Notes: generated from the letters alone by a model not told the origin. A stretch of DNA of 64,000 nt from CAILUF01 sp964505265 (GCA_964505265.1 CAZDGN010000001.1:62001-126000), one strand, 5' to 3'. Numbered from the stretch's first letter, positions 8,472 to 17,789 are shown. Translations and numbers: made by a program.

Positions 8472-9301
8472 TTTATAACAGTGATAAATAAGCCAAGTTG
8501 ATTGGCTTTTTTAATTACATTTTCTTTGTCAAGAATTAAAGTAGAATTGGCTTGAATAGCAATTCCAATAATATTTGATTGATGGCAATTTATAATAGTT
8601 TTTTCACCGATGGTTGGTAAATCGGCTTTGTTGCTTTGATTTTGCTTTTTCATCTTCACTAAAATGGCATTTTTGCTGTAATTTTCATTAAAGTATTTGC
8701 AACGTTCAATCATAAAATCTGTGCCTTCTAAGGCTTCAACTGCTATGATTTGTTTTTGCGACACAATCACTGCTTGACCCACATCAAATTTTGAAAAATG
8801 TTGAATTGCTTTTGCTCCAATTTCAATATCAATTAAATTTTGTGTAGTTGGTAATAATTCGGTAATGGTTGATTTTGTTGAGATGATGCAATCGAGCAAT
8901 TCATCGATGCGCAAAATTTTTAAACCTTCTTTTTCAAAAAAATTGATAACGGTTTTTAAGACCGCATCGTCGCCTAATATTTTATTTGCCAAAATTTTAG
9001 CTAATAATATGGTACCTTTTTTATCAACTCTTAAATTTGAAAAATTTGGTTTAGTTACTCCACCAATAAATACTAAATTTTTTATAGAATTTTGTTTTAA
9101 AATCTCTAAAAATTTTTCAATTTCACCGTAATTCAAAAAATAAGAATTATAAGTTGAGTAATCAATTTCATAGTCTTCGCCTTTAAGTTGAAAAACAATA
9201 AATTTTCGTTTTTTGGCAATGCACTCGTCGATTAAAATTTTTGGTAATTGTCCGCGTCCAGCAAAAATTGCAATTGGAAATAAATTTATGTTATCCGACA
9301 T
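8468..9301 (-). CDS. lpxI: UDP-2,3-diacylglucosamine diphosphatase, LpxI type
   Basis: Hydrolyses UDP-2,3-diacylglucosamine to lipid X in lipid A synthesis; LpxI replaces LpxH in most alphaproteobacteria. The 277-residue length matches the family. Characteristic stretches are IAIFAGRGQLPKILI at the N-terminus, LVFIGGVTKPNF, GDDAVLKTVINFFEKEGL, the mid-protein DVGQAVIVSQKQIIAVEALEGTD, and the C-terminal DLPTIGEKTI. Several are linked to catalysis in the family. It overlaps cca by 4 bases and the SDR gene by 11. With eptA-like, lptA and lptB in the same window it shows that this organism builds a lipid A-containing outer membrane. Confidence 0.92.
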   Translation of the reverse strand: MSDNINLFPIAIFAGRGQLPKILIDECIAKKRKFIVFQLKGEDYEIDYSTYNSYFLNYGEIEKFLEILKQNSIKNLVFIGGVTKPNFSNLRVDKKGTILLAKILANKILGDDAVLKTVINFFEKEGLKILRIDELLDCIISTKSTITELLPTTQNLIDIEIGAKAIQHFSKFDVGQAVIVSQKQIIAVEALEGTDFMIERCKYFNENYSKNAILVKMKKQNQSNKADLPTIGEKTIINCHQSNIIGIAIQANSTLILDKENVIKKANQLGLFITVIK

Positions 9302-10073
9302 GATTCAATGATGCTCCTCCGTCAATTGATAAAATTTGCCCAGTAAGAAAATCATTTTCTAAAATAAAATTTAGGGCTTGAATTATGTTTTTTGGATTGC
9401 CGATATGTTTTACGGGTATTAATTTTTGGTATAGTTCAATATTCTTTTTAGCATTATTTATTTGAGATTTATCGGGTAAGATATACCCCGGAGCAATCCC
9501 ATTAACTCTAATTTTTGGAGCCAATTCTAGTGCCAACATTTTGGTTAGTTCTGCAAGAAATTTTTTTGACAATAAATAATAAAAATTAATAGTTTCATAT
9601 CTGGCAATATTTTTATCAATCATATTGACAATATTGGCATTTTTAGTTTTTTCCTTAGCAACTTTTTGGGCAAAAAAATGTGATAAATAAATTGGCGAAA
9701 GAACATGTAAATTAAGGTTTGGCAATAATTCATCATCAATATTTTCGATGAAGTTAGATTTGTTAAAAATTGAAGCGTTGTTGATTAAAATATTCCAATC
9801 TTGGAAGTTTTTATTCATAAAATCGGCAATATTTTTTGCTGACTCGGCTTTATTTAGATCACCCTTAATAATAGCGGTTTGCACCAGATATTTCTCTTGC
9901 AAAAACTTAGCTAAATCACTAGCTAATTTTTTAGAATTATTGTAATGAATGACCACATTATATTTTTTTTCAGCCAATGAAATCGCCATCTCTCTGCCCA
10001 GTCTTTGACTGCCCCCCGTTATAAGTGCAGTGCCTTGACTAATGTTTTTCTTTGTTGTTATGATTGGTTTCAT
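9291..10073 (-). CDS. Short-chain dehydrogenase/reductase, pteridine-reductase-like
   Basis: NAD(P)H-dependent Rossmann oxidoreductase of 260 residues. The cofactor motif is TGGSQRLGREMA, which resembles the TGxxxRxG form of FolM/PTR1-type pteridine reductases; NNASIFNKS also resembles their NNAS segment. The catalytic YLLSK (YxxxK) is present, as is the C-terminal SIDGGASLNH. Dihydromonapterin or dihydropteridine reduction is a reasonable but unproven guess; a general SDR is the safe call. The start lies 35 bases inside the obg reading frame and the end overlaps lpxI by 11 bases, so it is tightly coupled to both. Confidence 0.75.
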   Translation of the reverse strand: MKPIITTKKNISQGTALITGGSQRLGREMAISLAEKKYNVVIHYNNSKKLASDLAKFLQEKYLVQTAIIKGDLNKAESAKNIADFMNKNFQDWNILINNASIFNKSNFIENIDDELLPNLNLHVLSPIYLSHFFAQKVAKEKTKNANIVNMIDKNIARYETINFYYLLSKKFLAELTKMLALELAPKIRVNGIAPGYILPDKSQINNAKKNIELYQKLIPVKHIGNPKNIIQALNFILENDFLTGQILSIDGGASLNHVG

Positions 10074-11079
10074 GGTATAATTTTATTTTGTTATTTAATT
10101 CGCGAAGAACTTCTTTAATTCCCTCTTGGGTGAGGGCTGAAATTTCGTGAATTACTACCTTGTCATGATAAATTTTTTTAAGAAATTTTTGTAATTCTTT
10201 AATTTTTTTCTGTAATTCTTTATTATCAATTAAATCAATTTTGTTAAGAGCGATTACCTCAAATTTATTGAGTAAATCTTCATTATATTCTTTTAATTCT
10301 TCGCGGATAATTTGATAATTTTCTACAATATTTTCGGCAGTTGCATCAATTAGGTGCAACAAAACCCCACATCTTTCGATATGTCGCAAAAACCTATCGC
10401 CAAGACCCTTACCTTGACTTGCTCCCTTAATTAATCCTGGAATATCGGCTAGTACAAACTCTGAATTATCGATATATACTACACCAAGCTGAGGTTTTAG
10501 AGTGGTAAAAGGGTAGTCGGCGATTTTAGGTTTTGCTCTGGTGCAAATCGATAAAAAGGTGGATTTACCTGCATTTGGCAAGCCAAGTAGACCTGCATCG
10601 GATAAAATTTTTAAATGAAGTCTGACCCATAATTCTTGACCTGCTTCGCCTTTTTGTGCGTATGTTGGAGCCTGATTTACTGAGGTTTTAAAATTAGAAT
10701 TTCCAAGCCCACCTTGACCACCTTTGGCAACCACAAAAATCTCACCATCATTCATTAAATCTGCCAATAATTCATCAGTTTCTTCGTTGAAAATTTGAGT
10801 ACCAACTGGAACTCTTAAAATTAAATCCTCTCCCGAAAGTCCATTTTGATTTTTCCCCCTCCCGCTGGCACCATTTTGAGCTTTAAAATGTTGTTTAAAT
10901 CTAAAATCAATTAATGTATTAAGATTTTTTACTGCTTGAAAAATTACGCTACCGCCTCTGCCACCATCGCCACCATCTGGTCCACCTCTAGGAATAAATT
11001 TTTCACGCCGAAAACTTGAGGCTCCACTTCCTCCACTTCCGGATTGGATATGAATTTTTGCTTCATCAATAAATTGCAT
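10039..11079 (-). CDS. obg: Obg/CgtA family GTPase
   Basis: Essential GTPase in late 50S ribosomal subunit assembly and stress signalling. It is 346 residues. The N-terminal glycine-rich Obg fold (about 1-158) contains FIPRGGPDGGDGGRGGSV and NGASGRGKNQNGLSGED. The G domain has GLPNAGKSTF (G1), a DYPFTTL switch, DIPGLIKGASQGKGLG (G3), NKIDLID (G4) and EISALTQEG (G5). There is no extended C-terminal domain beyond the G domain. It is the first gene of a minus-strand run reaching 3120. Usual upstream neighbours rplU and rpmA are not here; the next gene upstream is divergent. Confidence 0.96.
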   Translation of the reverse strand: MQFIDEAKIHIQSGSGGSGASSFRREKFIPRGGPDGGDGGRGGSVIFQAVKNLNTLIDFRFKQHFKAQNGASGRGKNQNGLSGEDLILRVPVGTQIFNEETDELLADLMNDGEIFVVAKGGQGGLGNSNFKTSVNQAPTYAQKGEAGQELWVRLHLKILSDAGLLGLPNAGKSTFLSICTRAKPKIADYPFTTLKPQLGVVYIDNSEFVLADIPGLIKGASQGKGLGDRFLRHIERCGVLLHLIDATAENIVENYQIIREELKEYNEDLLNKFEVIALNKIDLIDNKELQKKIKELQKFLKKIYHDKVVIHEISALTQEGIKEVLRELNNKIKLYHETNHNNKEKH

Positions 11080-11227
11080 AAATTAAGATTTTTTGGACAT
11101 TAAAACAAATATAAAGTCATTATAATCTTGAATTAATATTTTGCATTATAAAATATTTTTTTAAATTTTGATTGAAGAGTTTTTTTTAAATTTTAAAATC
11201 ATTTTAACTTTAATTTAAATTTTTTTT

Positions 11228-12331
11228 ATGAATAAATCTCTGCTTGATACCCTTAAAATTGGCGAATACACCCTTAAAAATCGCATAATAATGGCGCCAC
11301 TCACTAGAATGCGCTCAACTCAACCTGGTGATGCTCCAAACGAACTTAATGCAAAATATTATGCACAAAGAGCGGGAGCTGGTTTGATAATCAGTGAGGC
11401 AACACAAATTTCTCCTCAAGGCAAAGGATATCCTGCGACTCCAGGTATTTATTCAAGTCAACAAATTGCAGGCTGGAAGTTGGTAACCAAAGCGGTTCAT
11501 GACCAGGGTGGAAAAATTTTTGCGCAATTATGGCATGTCGGAAGAATTTCACATCAATCTTTACAGCCTGATAATAAATTGCCAGTTGCTCCTTCGGCAA
11601 TTCCTGCGAAAAACAGTGGAACTTTTGATATAAATTGGAAGCCAGTTGCCATTGAAACACCAAAAGCCTTAGAAATTTTCGAGATTAAATCAATTATTGA
11701 AGATTATAAACAAGCTACATTAAATGCTATCAAGGCTGGATTCGATGGGGTAGAATTACATAGTGCCAATGGTTATTTGCTCGATCAATTTTTGCAAGAT
11801 GGTTCAAACCATAGAAGCGATATTTATGGTGGATCAGTTGAAAATCGTTGTCGTCTTACTTTAGAAATTCTTCAAGAAATTTCTAAAATTATTGGTAGCA
11901 AAAAAGTTGGAATTCGCTTATCTCCCTATGGAACATTTAACGATATGAAAGACTCAGATCCAATCTCATTATTTTCCTATTTAATTGCTAAAATTAACGA
12001 TTTAAATCTTGCTTATATTCATTTAATCGAGCCGCGTTCATCGGTTGCTGGTGGGAGTGATGAGATCATCACATCAGCTCCAAACAATTCTGATATATTT
12101 AGAAGTAAATATCATGGAATCTTAATTTCTGCGGGTGGATATGATGTTAATTTAGCTAAAATTGCGATTGAACAAAATAAAGCTGATGCCATTGCCTTTG
12201 GAAGATATTATATTTCTAATCCGGATTTAGCACAGAGAATTGCTAAGAACCAACCATTAACCAAATATGATCGTTCCACATTTTATGGTGGCGGTGAGCA
12301 TGGCTATACCGATTACCCACGTTTTGAATAA
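11228..12331 (+). CDS. Old Yellow Enzyme family FMN-dependent ene-reductase
   Basis: Reduces activated C=C bonds or nitro compounds with NAD(P)H through FMN. The 367-residue TIM barrel starts with the typical LKNRIIMAPLTRMRS and KYYAQRAGAGLIISEAT. The substrate-binding pair is His178/Asn181 in VELHSANGYLLDQFL, followed by DIYGGSVENR. FMN-phosphate elements GGYD and AFGRYYISNPDLAQR lie near the C-terminus. It resembles NemA/OYE plant-type enzymes, but the physiological substrate is unknown. Its end overlaps the convergent antiporter gene by 19 bases. Low G+C like its neighbours, with no sign of recent transfer. Confidence 0.92.
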   Translation: MNKSLLDTLKIGEYTLKNRIIMAPLTRMRSTQPGDAPNELNAKYYAQRAGAGLIISEATQISPQGKGYPATPGIYSSQQIAGWKLVTKAVHDQGGKIFAQLWHVGRISHQSLQPDNKLPVAPSAIPAKNSGTFDINWKPVAIETPKALEIFEIKSIIEDYKQATLNAIKAGFDGVELHSANGYLLDQFLQDGSNHRSDIYGGSVENRCRLTLEILQEISKIIGSKKVGIRLSPYGTFNDMKDSDPISLFSYLIAKINDLNLAYIHLIEPRSSVAGGSDEIITSAPNNSDIFRSKYHGILISAGGYDVNLAKIAIEQNKADAIAFGRYYISNPDLAQRIAKNQPLTKYDRSTFYGGGEHGYTDYPRFE

Positions 12332-13500
12332 TTTTTTAAGCAAGCTTTAAAAATAAAAGGATTTAGGGTTATTGAAATTACGGCACTAGAAATTACTACA
12401 TCGTAAATTTCCTTTGATATTAAACCTAAATTGCTACACAACACCACCAGTATAAATGAAAATTCACCAATTTGACTTAAGCTAGCTGACAAAACTAAAA
12501 TTTCCCCTATAGGTTTTTTAAGTAAAAATAATATTAAAAAACTAAAAAATGATTTGATAAAAATTATTAAAAATACGGTAGAAATTATTAATAAAGGTTT
12601 CTTGAAAATTATTTCTGGGTTAAAAATTAATCCAACCGAAACAAAAAATAATACTGCAAAAATATCGCGAAGGGAAACCGATTTCTCAACAGTTTTAATA
12701 CCGATTTTGCTTTCATTTAAAACAAAGCCAGCAATGAAAGCTCCAAGTGCAAAAGAAGTTTGAAAAAATGAGTGAGCAATGAAAGCAAAACCGCAAGCAA
12801 TGGCTAAAATTGAAAGAGAAACCAATTCGCGGGAATGAGTTTTGTATATAGCAACCAAGATTGCGGGTAAGATTTTTTTGCCAAAAGTTAACATAGCAAT
12901 TACAAAAATTACAACCTTAACTAAAACTCCCGATAAGCTGTAAAAAATTTCTTGCGAATCAATAATTTGTCCGCTTTTAATATTGGAGGCTATTATTGGA
13001 ATTATAAATAAAATTACAATCATGATGATATCTTCAATTATTAGCCAGCCCGTGGCGATTTTAGCTACTTGAGTCTTTTGTAATCGATATTGCTCAAATC
13101 CTCGAATCATAACCACTGTGCTGGCAACCGATAGGCAAATCCCATAAATTATTGATTCGGTAAGGTTAAATTTAAAAAATAAACCAATTAAAGTACAAAA
13201 AAGAGCGGTGGCAATCATTTGAAATAATGAACCGATTATCGCAACATTTTTTACTTTAAGAAGATCTTTCATTGAAAAGTGAAGACCAACATCAAACATC
13301 AATAAAATAATGCCAATTTCAGCAAGTTGTTTGGCGATTTCAACATCAGCGGTTATTCCGGGAGTGTGAGGAGAAAGAAAGATGCCGGCAATTAAATATC
13401 CAATTATGGAGGGTAATCTTAATTTACAAGCAATATATCCTAAAATGAAAGCGAAAACTACGCTAAAGACTATTGTCGAGATTAAAGGATATGTAATCAT
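12313..13500 (-). CDS. Kef-type (CPA2) cation:proton antiporter, membrane domain only
   Basis: A 395-residue inner-membrane protein with about twelve hydrophobic segments across its whole length. CPA2 features are visible: PSIIGYLIAGIFLSP in the second helix, the LMFDVGLHFSMKDL segment, and SFALGAFIAGFVLNES. It probably exchanges K+ or Na+ for H+. Many KefB/KefC/YbaL relatives carry a cytosolic NAD-binding RCK/TrkA-N domain after the membrane part. This one ends right after the last helix (FIFKACLKNYSKRG), so it lacks that regulatory domain. It starts one base after the PAP2 gene region. Ion specificity cannot be read from sequence. Confidence 0.85.
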   Translation of the reverse strand: MITYPLISTIVFSVVFAFILGYIACKLRLPSIIGYLIAGIFLSPHTPGITADVEIAKQLAEIGIILLMFDVGLHFSMKDLLKVKNVAIIGSLFQMIATALFCTLIGLFFKFNLTESIIYGICLSVASTVVMIRGFEQYRLQKTQVAKIATGWLIIEDIIMIVILFIIPIIASNIKSGQIIDSQEIFYSLSGVLVKVVIFVIAMLTFGKKILPAILVAIYKTHSRELVSLSILAIACGFAFIAHSFFQTSFALGAFIAGFVLNESKIGIKTVEKSVSLRDIFAVLFFVSVGLIFNPEIIFKKPLLIISTVFLIIFIKSFFSFLILFLLKKPIGEILVLSASLSQIGEFSFILVVLCSNLGLISKEIYDVVISSAVISITLNPFIFKACLKNYSKRG

Positions 13501-14210
13501 TATTTAATAATTTTAGCCTTTTTAAGTTCATTTTTGGCTTCTTGCAAATCTGTTTGAAATTCCACATTTTGCATTAGCCCGCCAATTAAATATATTGCTA
13601 ATTGTTTACCACCTTGTAAGTCGCTAGGGTAGTGCATTCCAACTTGAACGCGGTGCCAAGCAACTTGATTGGCATAATCAAAATATTCATCTGCTAAATT
13701 TGGAATTAATAAACTCATAACCTGAGCATAAATATAGGCTCCCGTGGTGTGTCCGCTGGGATAGCAATAGCCTTTGCTTGGAGATATTAAAATTTCAACA
13801 TTTTTATCAGTGTCGCTTGGTCTTGGAATTTTCCAGAAATTTTTGAAGCCTTCAGTTACATCGCGAGAAGTATCGCCAACTCTATCTAGAAGGTGGTATA
13901 ATTTTGGAAATTTTTGCCGAGTTAATTTTTTATTAATGTTTAAAACAACGGTGTCAGGAGTAAGTCTTTTTTCTTCGAGAGCTTTATCGATTTCTTCGAT
14001 TTCAATGTTTTTTTGCATTAATAAAATTTGCTCTATTTGGTTTTTATGTTCCTTGGAATATGGAGTAAATGGCTGTTCTATGGCAAGTGGTGAAACTGAA
14101 TCATAGCCAAAATATTTCTGGGCATTAGTTAATTTTATATTTAAGAAAAAACCAATTAAGAAAATAATTGTGAAGTATTTTTTTGATAATTTTAAATTTA
14201 AGCTGTTCAT
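13500..14210 (-). CDS. PAP2-family (class A-type) secreted acid phosphatase
   Basis: A 236-residue periplasmic phosphatase with an N-terminal hydrophobic signal (residues about 11-30, ending near LTNA). The three PAP2 motifs are complete: K123-x6-R130-P131 (KNFWKIPRP), P151-S-G-H154 (PSGHTTG), and R187-x5-H193-x3-D197 (RVQVGMHYPSD). Histidine 193 would be the nucleophile and His154 the acid. The sequence is closest in style to soluble class A nonspecific acid phosphatases rather than the multi-helix membrane lipid phosphatases. The stop codon shares one base with the antiporter start. A second phosphatase of a different fold lies at 3120. Confidence 0.88.
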   Translation of the reverse strand: MNSLNLKLSKKYFTIIFLIGFFLNIKLTNAQKYFGYDSVSPLAIEQPFTPYSKEHKNQIEQILLMQKNIEIEEIDKALEEKRLTPDTVVLNINKKLTRQKFPKLYHLLDRVGDTSRDVTEGFKNFWKIPRPSDTDKNVEILISPSKGYCYPSGHTTGAYIYAQVMSLLIPNLADEYFDYANQVAWHRVQVGMHYPSDLQGGKQLAIYLIGGLMQNVEFQTDLQEAKNELKKAKIIK

Positions 14211-14299
14211 TTTACTAATAAATTTTAATTTTTAATTCGTAATTTAATTAAAAGTAAATTAAAATCAAAATATTTTTTTAAATAATTTAATTTTTTAAA

Positions 14300-14764
14300 A
14301 TGACTAAAAATCATAATCAAAATATTTTTTATCAAACCGATTATGGCGATACTAGATTTATTGCCTTCAATATTTTACAAAAATTTTTAGACCAAGAAAA
14401 TGTACTAAAAATTACCAATATTTTGAATGAAGAACTCGACCAATATTGTAAAAAAAACGAATTATTGGCTGAAGATCTTTTTGAAAAAATCGATGATGAA
14501 TTTCTTAATCAGCTTTTAATTGGATTTGTTGATAATTTAGATGAAATTAATAATTCAATTGAAAATTTATCAATCGAAAATACCAGCTTTGATGCTTTAT
14601 TGATGGTAAAATTAATATTTTTTGAGTTAAAATTTCATCACGAAAATTCTGCGCAAAATATTTTCGAAGATTACCAAAAAATTGCCAATAGTAAAGAAAT
14701 TAAATTTGATAAAAAATTATTTTTAATGTTGTTTAATCAAATTCGTAATTTTGAAATGCAATAA
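14300..14764 (+). CDS. Divergent NusB-like protein
   Basis: A 154-residue, all-helical protein. The segment order fits the NusB antitermination fold: an N-terminal DTRFIAFNILQKFL (compare the TARxxALQxLxQ start of NusB), a middle FLNQLLIGFVDNLDEINNSI (compare FxxxLvxGvxxnxxxID), then LIFFELKFHHENSAQNIFEDYQKIA (compare the ILRlaxYEL and INEyvxiAk region). NusB forms the antitermination complex with NusE/S10 on rRNA transcripts. Identity is low, so this is an alignment by eye. No ribH neighbour supports it. Alternatively it is an uncharacterised helical protein. Confidence 0.45.
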   Translation: MTKNHNQNIFYQTDYGDTRFIAFNILQKFLDQENVLKITNILNEELDQYCKKNELLAEDLFEKIDDEFLNQLLIGFVDNLDEINNSIENLSIENTSFDALLMVKLIFFELKFHHENSAQNIFEDYQKIANSKEIKFDKKLFLMLFNQIRNFEMQ

Positions 14765-14803
14765 TTTTTTTTAAATTATTTCCTAAATTTCACTTTGCCT
14801 TTA

Positions 14804-14831
14804 TTGACAATAATTAAATAAAAAATAAAAT
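14804..14831 (+). promoter_or_regulatory. Putative sigma70-type promoter for carB
   Basis: A perfect -35 hexamer TTGACA (14804-14809) and a -10-like TAAAAT (14826-14831) are separated by 16 bases. They lie about 40 bases upstream of the carB start codon and after the NusB-like gene. It is the clearest consensus-like promoter I noticed in the window. In so AT-rich a sequence -10 matches are cheap, but TTGACA is not. Confidence 0.45.
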
Positions 14832-14870
14832 AATTTTGTAAAAAAATAACTTTATAGCTACTTAAATTTT

Positions 14871-16520
14871 ATGCCCAAAAGAACTGATATTAATTCGATT
14901 TTGATTATCGGCGCAGGTCCAATTGTAATTGGACAAGCCTGTGAGTTTGACTATTCTGGAACTCAAGCCTGCAAAGCACTTCGTTTAGAGGGATATCGAG
15001 TTATATTAGTTAATTCAAATCCAGCCACTATTATGACTGACCCAAATGTTGCCGATAGAACTTATATTGAACCAATAACCACTGATGTTGTTGAAGAAAT
15101 TATTCGTAAAGAAAGACCAGACGCCATATTGCCAACAGTTGGGGGGCAAACTGCACTTAACTGTGCTTTAGCTTTAGAAAAATCGGGTATTTTAAAAAAA
15201 TATGGGGTGGAGCTAATAGGTGCTTCGGTTGAAGCCATTAAAAAAGCTGAAGATAGAGCATTATTTCAAAAATCAATGGAAAAAATCGGCTTAGAAACCC
15301 CAAAAAATGCAATTGTTCATAATTTAGAAGGTGCCAAAAAAGCCCTTAGCAAAGTTGGGTTGCCTGCAATTATCCGACCTTCATTTACGATGGGTGGAGC
15401 TGGAGGTGGTGTTGCTTACACCGAAGATGAATTTTATAAAATCGTATCCTATGGATTGACAATTTCTCCAACCAATGAGGTGTTGATTGATGAATCAATT
15501 ATCGGTTGGAAAGAATATGAAATGGAAGTAGTGCGTGATAAAAATGATAATGCAATAATTATTTGTTCCATTGAAAATATCGACCCGATGGGAGTCCATA
15601 CCGGAGATTCAATTACCGTGGCTCCAGCATTAACTTTAACCGACAAGGAATATCAAGAAATGCGTAATGCTTCGATTGCGGTGCTTCGTGAAATTGGTGT
15701 TGAAACTGGTGGGTCAAATGTTCAATTTGCAGTTAATCCAAAAAATGGTAAAATGACCATTATCGAAATGAACCCAAGAGTTTCGCGTTCATCTGCCTTG
15801 GCATCAAAGGCAACGGGTTTCCCAATTGCCAAGGTAGCTGCAAAATTAGCAGTAGGATTTACTCTTGATGAGATTAAAAATGATATTACGGGTGGAGTTA
15901 CTCCTGCATCTTTTGAGCCAACAATTGACTATGTTATTACTAAAATTCCAAAATTTACTTTCGAAAAATTTAAGGGAAGCGATAATATTTTGTCGAGTTC
16001 AATGAAATCGGTAGGAGAGGTTATGGGAATTGGTCGCTGTTTTTTAGAAAGCTTTCAAAAGGCTCTCCGTTCTTTAGAGGGCAATTTATCAGGAATTGAT
16101 GAAATTTTAATTGAAGCTAACAATAAAACCGCTCGCCAAGAAATAATCAAAAAGAAATTAAAAATACCGGCTCCGAATCGCATTTTATTGATAGCACAGG
16201 CTTTGCGTGATGGAATCTCGCCAATAGAAATTAATGAGATATGTAGTTATGATATGTGGTTTATAGAACAACTTCAATTGGCTATAAATCTTGAAGAAAG
16301 AATTAAAAAAGAAGGTTTGCCAGATAATTATCAAGATTTTTTATATCTAAAAAAACTTGGTTTTTCCGATAAAAGATTAGCAAAACTCGTCAATAAATCC
16401 GAGTTAGATGTTCGTAAACAGAGACAAAAGCTAAATGTTAATCCAGTTTATAAAAGAGTCGATTCATGTTCTTCAGAATTTGACTCTATTACTCCTTACA
16501 TGTATTCAACTTACGAATAG
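14871..16520 (+). CDS. carB: Carbamoyl-phosphate synthase large chain, N-terminal half only
   Basis: This is the first half of CarB: the carboxyphosphate ATP-grasp unit plus the oligomerisation domain. Visible: GAGPIVIGQACEFDYSGTQA, NSNPATIMTDPNVADRTYIE, LPTVGGQTALNCALALE, RPSFTMGGAGGGVAY, EMNPRVSRSSALASKATGFP, and the C-terminal TPYMYSTYE. Full CarB is about 1070 residues and continues directly from YMYSTYE into the second ATP-grasp half. Here a TAG stop follows that motif, at residue 549, and lysA starts 3 bases later. The second half, which phosphorylates carbamate and carries the allosteric domain, is not in the window. The intact frame and domain-boundary cut argue for a split gene rather than decay; split CarB is known in some archaea and Aquifex. 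Confidence 0.93.
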   Translation: MPKRTDINSILIIGAGPIVIGQACEFDYSGTQACKALRLEGYRVILVNSNPATIMTDPNVADRTYIEPITTDVVEEIIRKERPDAILPTVGGQTALNCALALEKSGILKKYGVELIGASVEAIKKAEDRALFQKSMEKIGLETPKNAIVHNLEGAKKALSKVGLPAIIRPSFTMGGAGGGVAYTEDEFYKIVSYGLTISPTNEVLIDESIIGWKEYEMEVVRDKNDNAIIICSIENIDPMGVHTGDSITVAPALTLTDKEYQEMRNASIAVLREIGVETGGSNVQFAVNPKNGKMTIIEMNPRVSRSSALASKATGFPIAKVAAKLAVGFTLDEIKNDITGGVTPASFEPTIDYVITKIPKFTFEKFKGSDNILSSSMKSVGEVMGIGRCFLESFQKALRSLEGNLSGIDEILIEANNKTARQEIIKKKLKIPAPNRILLIAQALRDGISPIEINEICSYDMWFIEQLQLAINLEERIKKEGLPDNYQDFLYLKKLGFSDKRLAKLVNKSELDVRKQRQKLNVNPVYKRVDSCSSEFDSITPYMYSTYE

Positions 16521-16523
16521 CGA

Positions 16524-17789
16524 ATGAAAAATTTATTATATAAAAATTTAAAAAATAAAACCGAATTATTTATTGAAAATGTTGCAATCACCGACATTGC
16601 CAAGGCGGTTGGCACCCCATTTTATGCCTATTCTAAACTTAGTTTATTTGAAAATTATGAAAGCTTTGTTGAGGCCTTTGAATTTCATAAAATTTTTAAT
16701 TACAAAATTTGCTATGCAATAAAGGCTAATTATAATATAAATTTGGTGAAAATTTTAGCCAATCTTGGTTCCGGAGTTGATGCGGTCTCTGCTGGAGAAA
16801 TATATCGGGCAATCGAAGCTGGAATTGATCCAAAGAAAATTGTTTTTGCTGGTGTTGGTAAAACTCGTGAAGATATGATTTTTGCATTTGAAAATGGAGT
16901 TGATGAATTTTCGGTAGAATCAGTCGAGGAGATGTTTTTGTTAAATGAAGTTGCTACTAATTTAGGCAAAATTGCTAAGTTTTCGGTGCGAGTAAATCCT
17001 GATGTTGATGCTAAGACCCATGAAAAAATATCCACTGGAAGAAAGGGTGATAAATTTGGCATAGATTTTGATAATGCACTGGAAGTTTATAATATCGCTT
17101 CAAAATTAAGTGGTTTAAAAATTTATGGAATTGCAATGCATATCGGCTCGCAAATTATTGATTTAAAGCCTTTTGAAAAAGCATTTTTGAAGTTAAAAAA
17201 TCTATATAATGACCTTACTAAATTAGGATTTAAAATAAAAAATTTAGATTTTGGTGGTGGCATTGGAATAAATTATAAAAATGAATCAACCATTGATATT
17301 AAAGAATATGTTGGATTGATTAAAAAAATTGTTGCTGATACCGATGTAGCAATCACTATTGCCCCAGGAAGAGCAATTGTTGGTAATGCAGGTTTGCTAG
17401 TTACTAAAACAATTTATCACAAAGAAACTTCAACTAAAAATTTTGTTATAATTGATGGTGCTATCAATGATTTAATGCGTCCGGGTTTGTATGGATCTTA
17501 TCATGAAGTAATTCCTGTAGAAAAAAGACTTTGGCATCATGCCAAATTTGATTTTGCAGGACCAGTCTGTGAATCTACCGATATTTTAGCCAAAGACCGT
17601 GAAATCATTGTGCCAAGGACAGGTGATCTGTTTGCTTTTTTAAGTGCTGGAGCCTATGGCTCATCAATGTCTAGTGAATATAATTGTCGGCCATTAATAC
17701 CTGAAGTTTTGATTGATGATAATCACTTTAAGATTATTCGCAAGCGCCCAACTTTTAAAGAAATGCTAAGGCTCGAAGAGGTTTTATGA
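16524..17789 (+). CDS. lysA: Diaminopimelate decarboxylase
   Basis: PLP enzyme that converts meso-diaminopimelate to lysine. It is 421 residues, the usual length. The PLP lysine is Lys67 in CYAIKANYN. Other signatures are SGVDAVSAGEIYRAI, HIGSQI, LDFGGGIGI, APGRAIVGNAG, and the substrate/active-site GPVCESTD late in the protein. It starts 3 bases after the carB stop, so the two form one transcript, although lysine and pyrimidine/arginine synthesis are not normally coupled. Its end overlaps rimM by 4 bases. It indicates a functional end of the lysine pathway. Confidence 0.96.
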   Translation: MKNLLYKNLKNKTELFIENVAITDIAKAVGTPFYAYSKLSLFENYESFVEAFEFHKIFNYKICYAIKANYNINLVKILANLGSGVDAVSAGEIYRAIEAGIDPKKIVFAGVGKTREDMIFAFENGVDEFSVESVEEMFLLNEVATNLGKIAKFSVRVNPDVDAKTHEKISTGRKGDKFGIDFDNALEVYNIASKLSGLKIYGIAMHIGSQIIDLKPFEKAFLKLKNLYNDLTKLGFKIKNLDFGGGIGINYKNESTIDIKEYVGLIKKIVADTDVAITIAPGRAIVGNAGLLVTKTIYHKETSTKNFVIIDGAINDLMRPGLYGSYHEVIPVEKRLWHHAKFDFAGPVCESTDILAKDREIIVPRTGDLFAFLSAGAYGSSMSSEYNCRPLIPEVLIDDNHFKIIRKRPTFKEMLRLEEVL

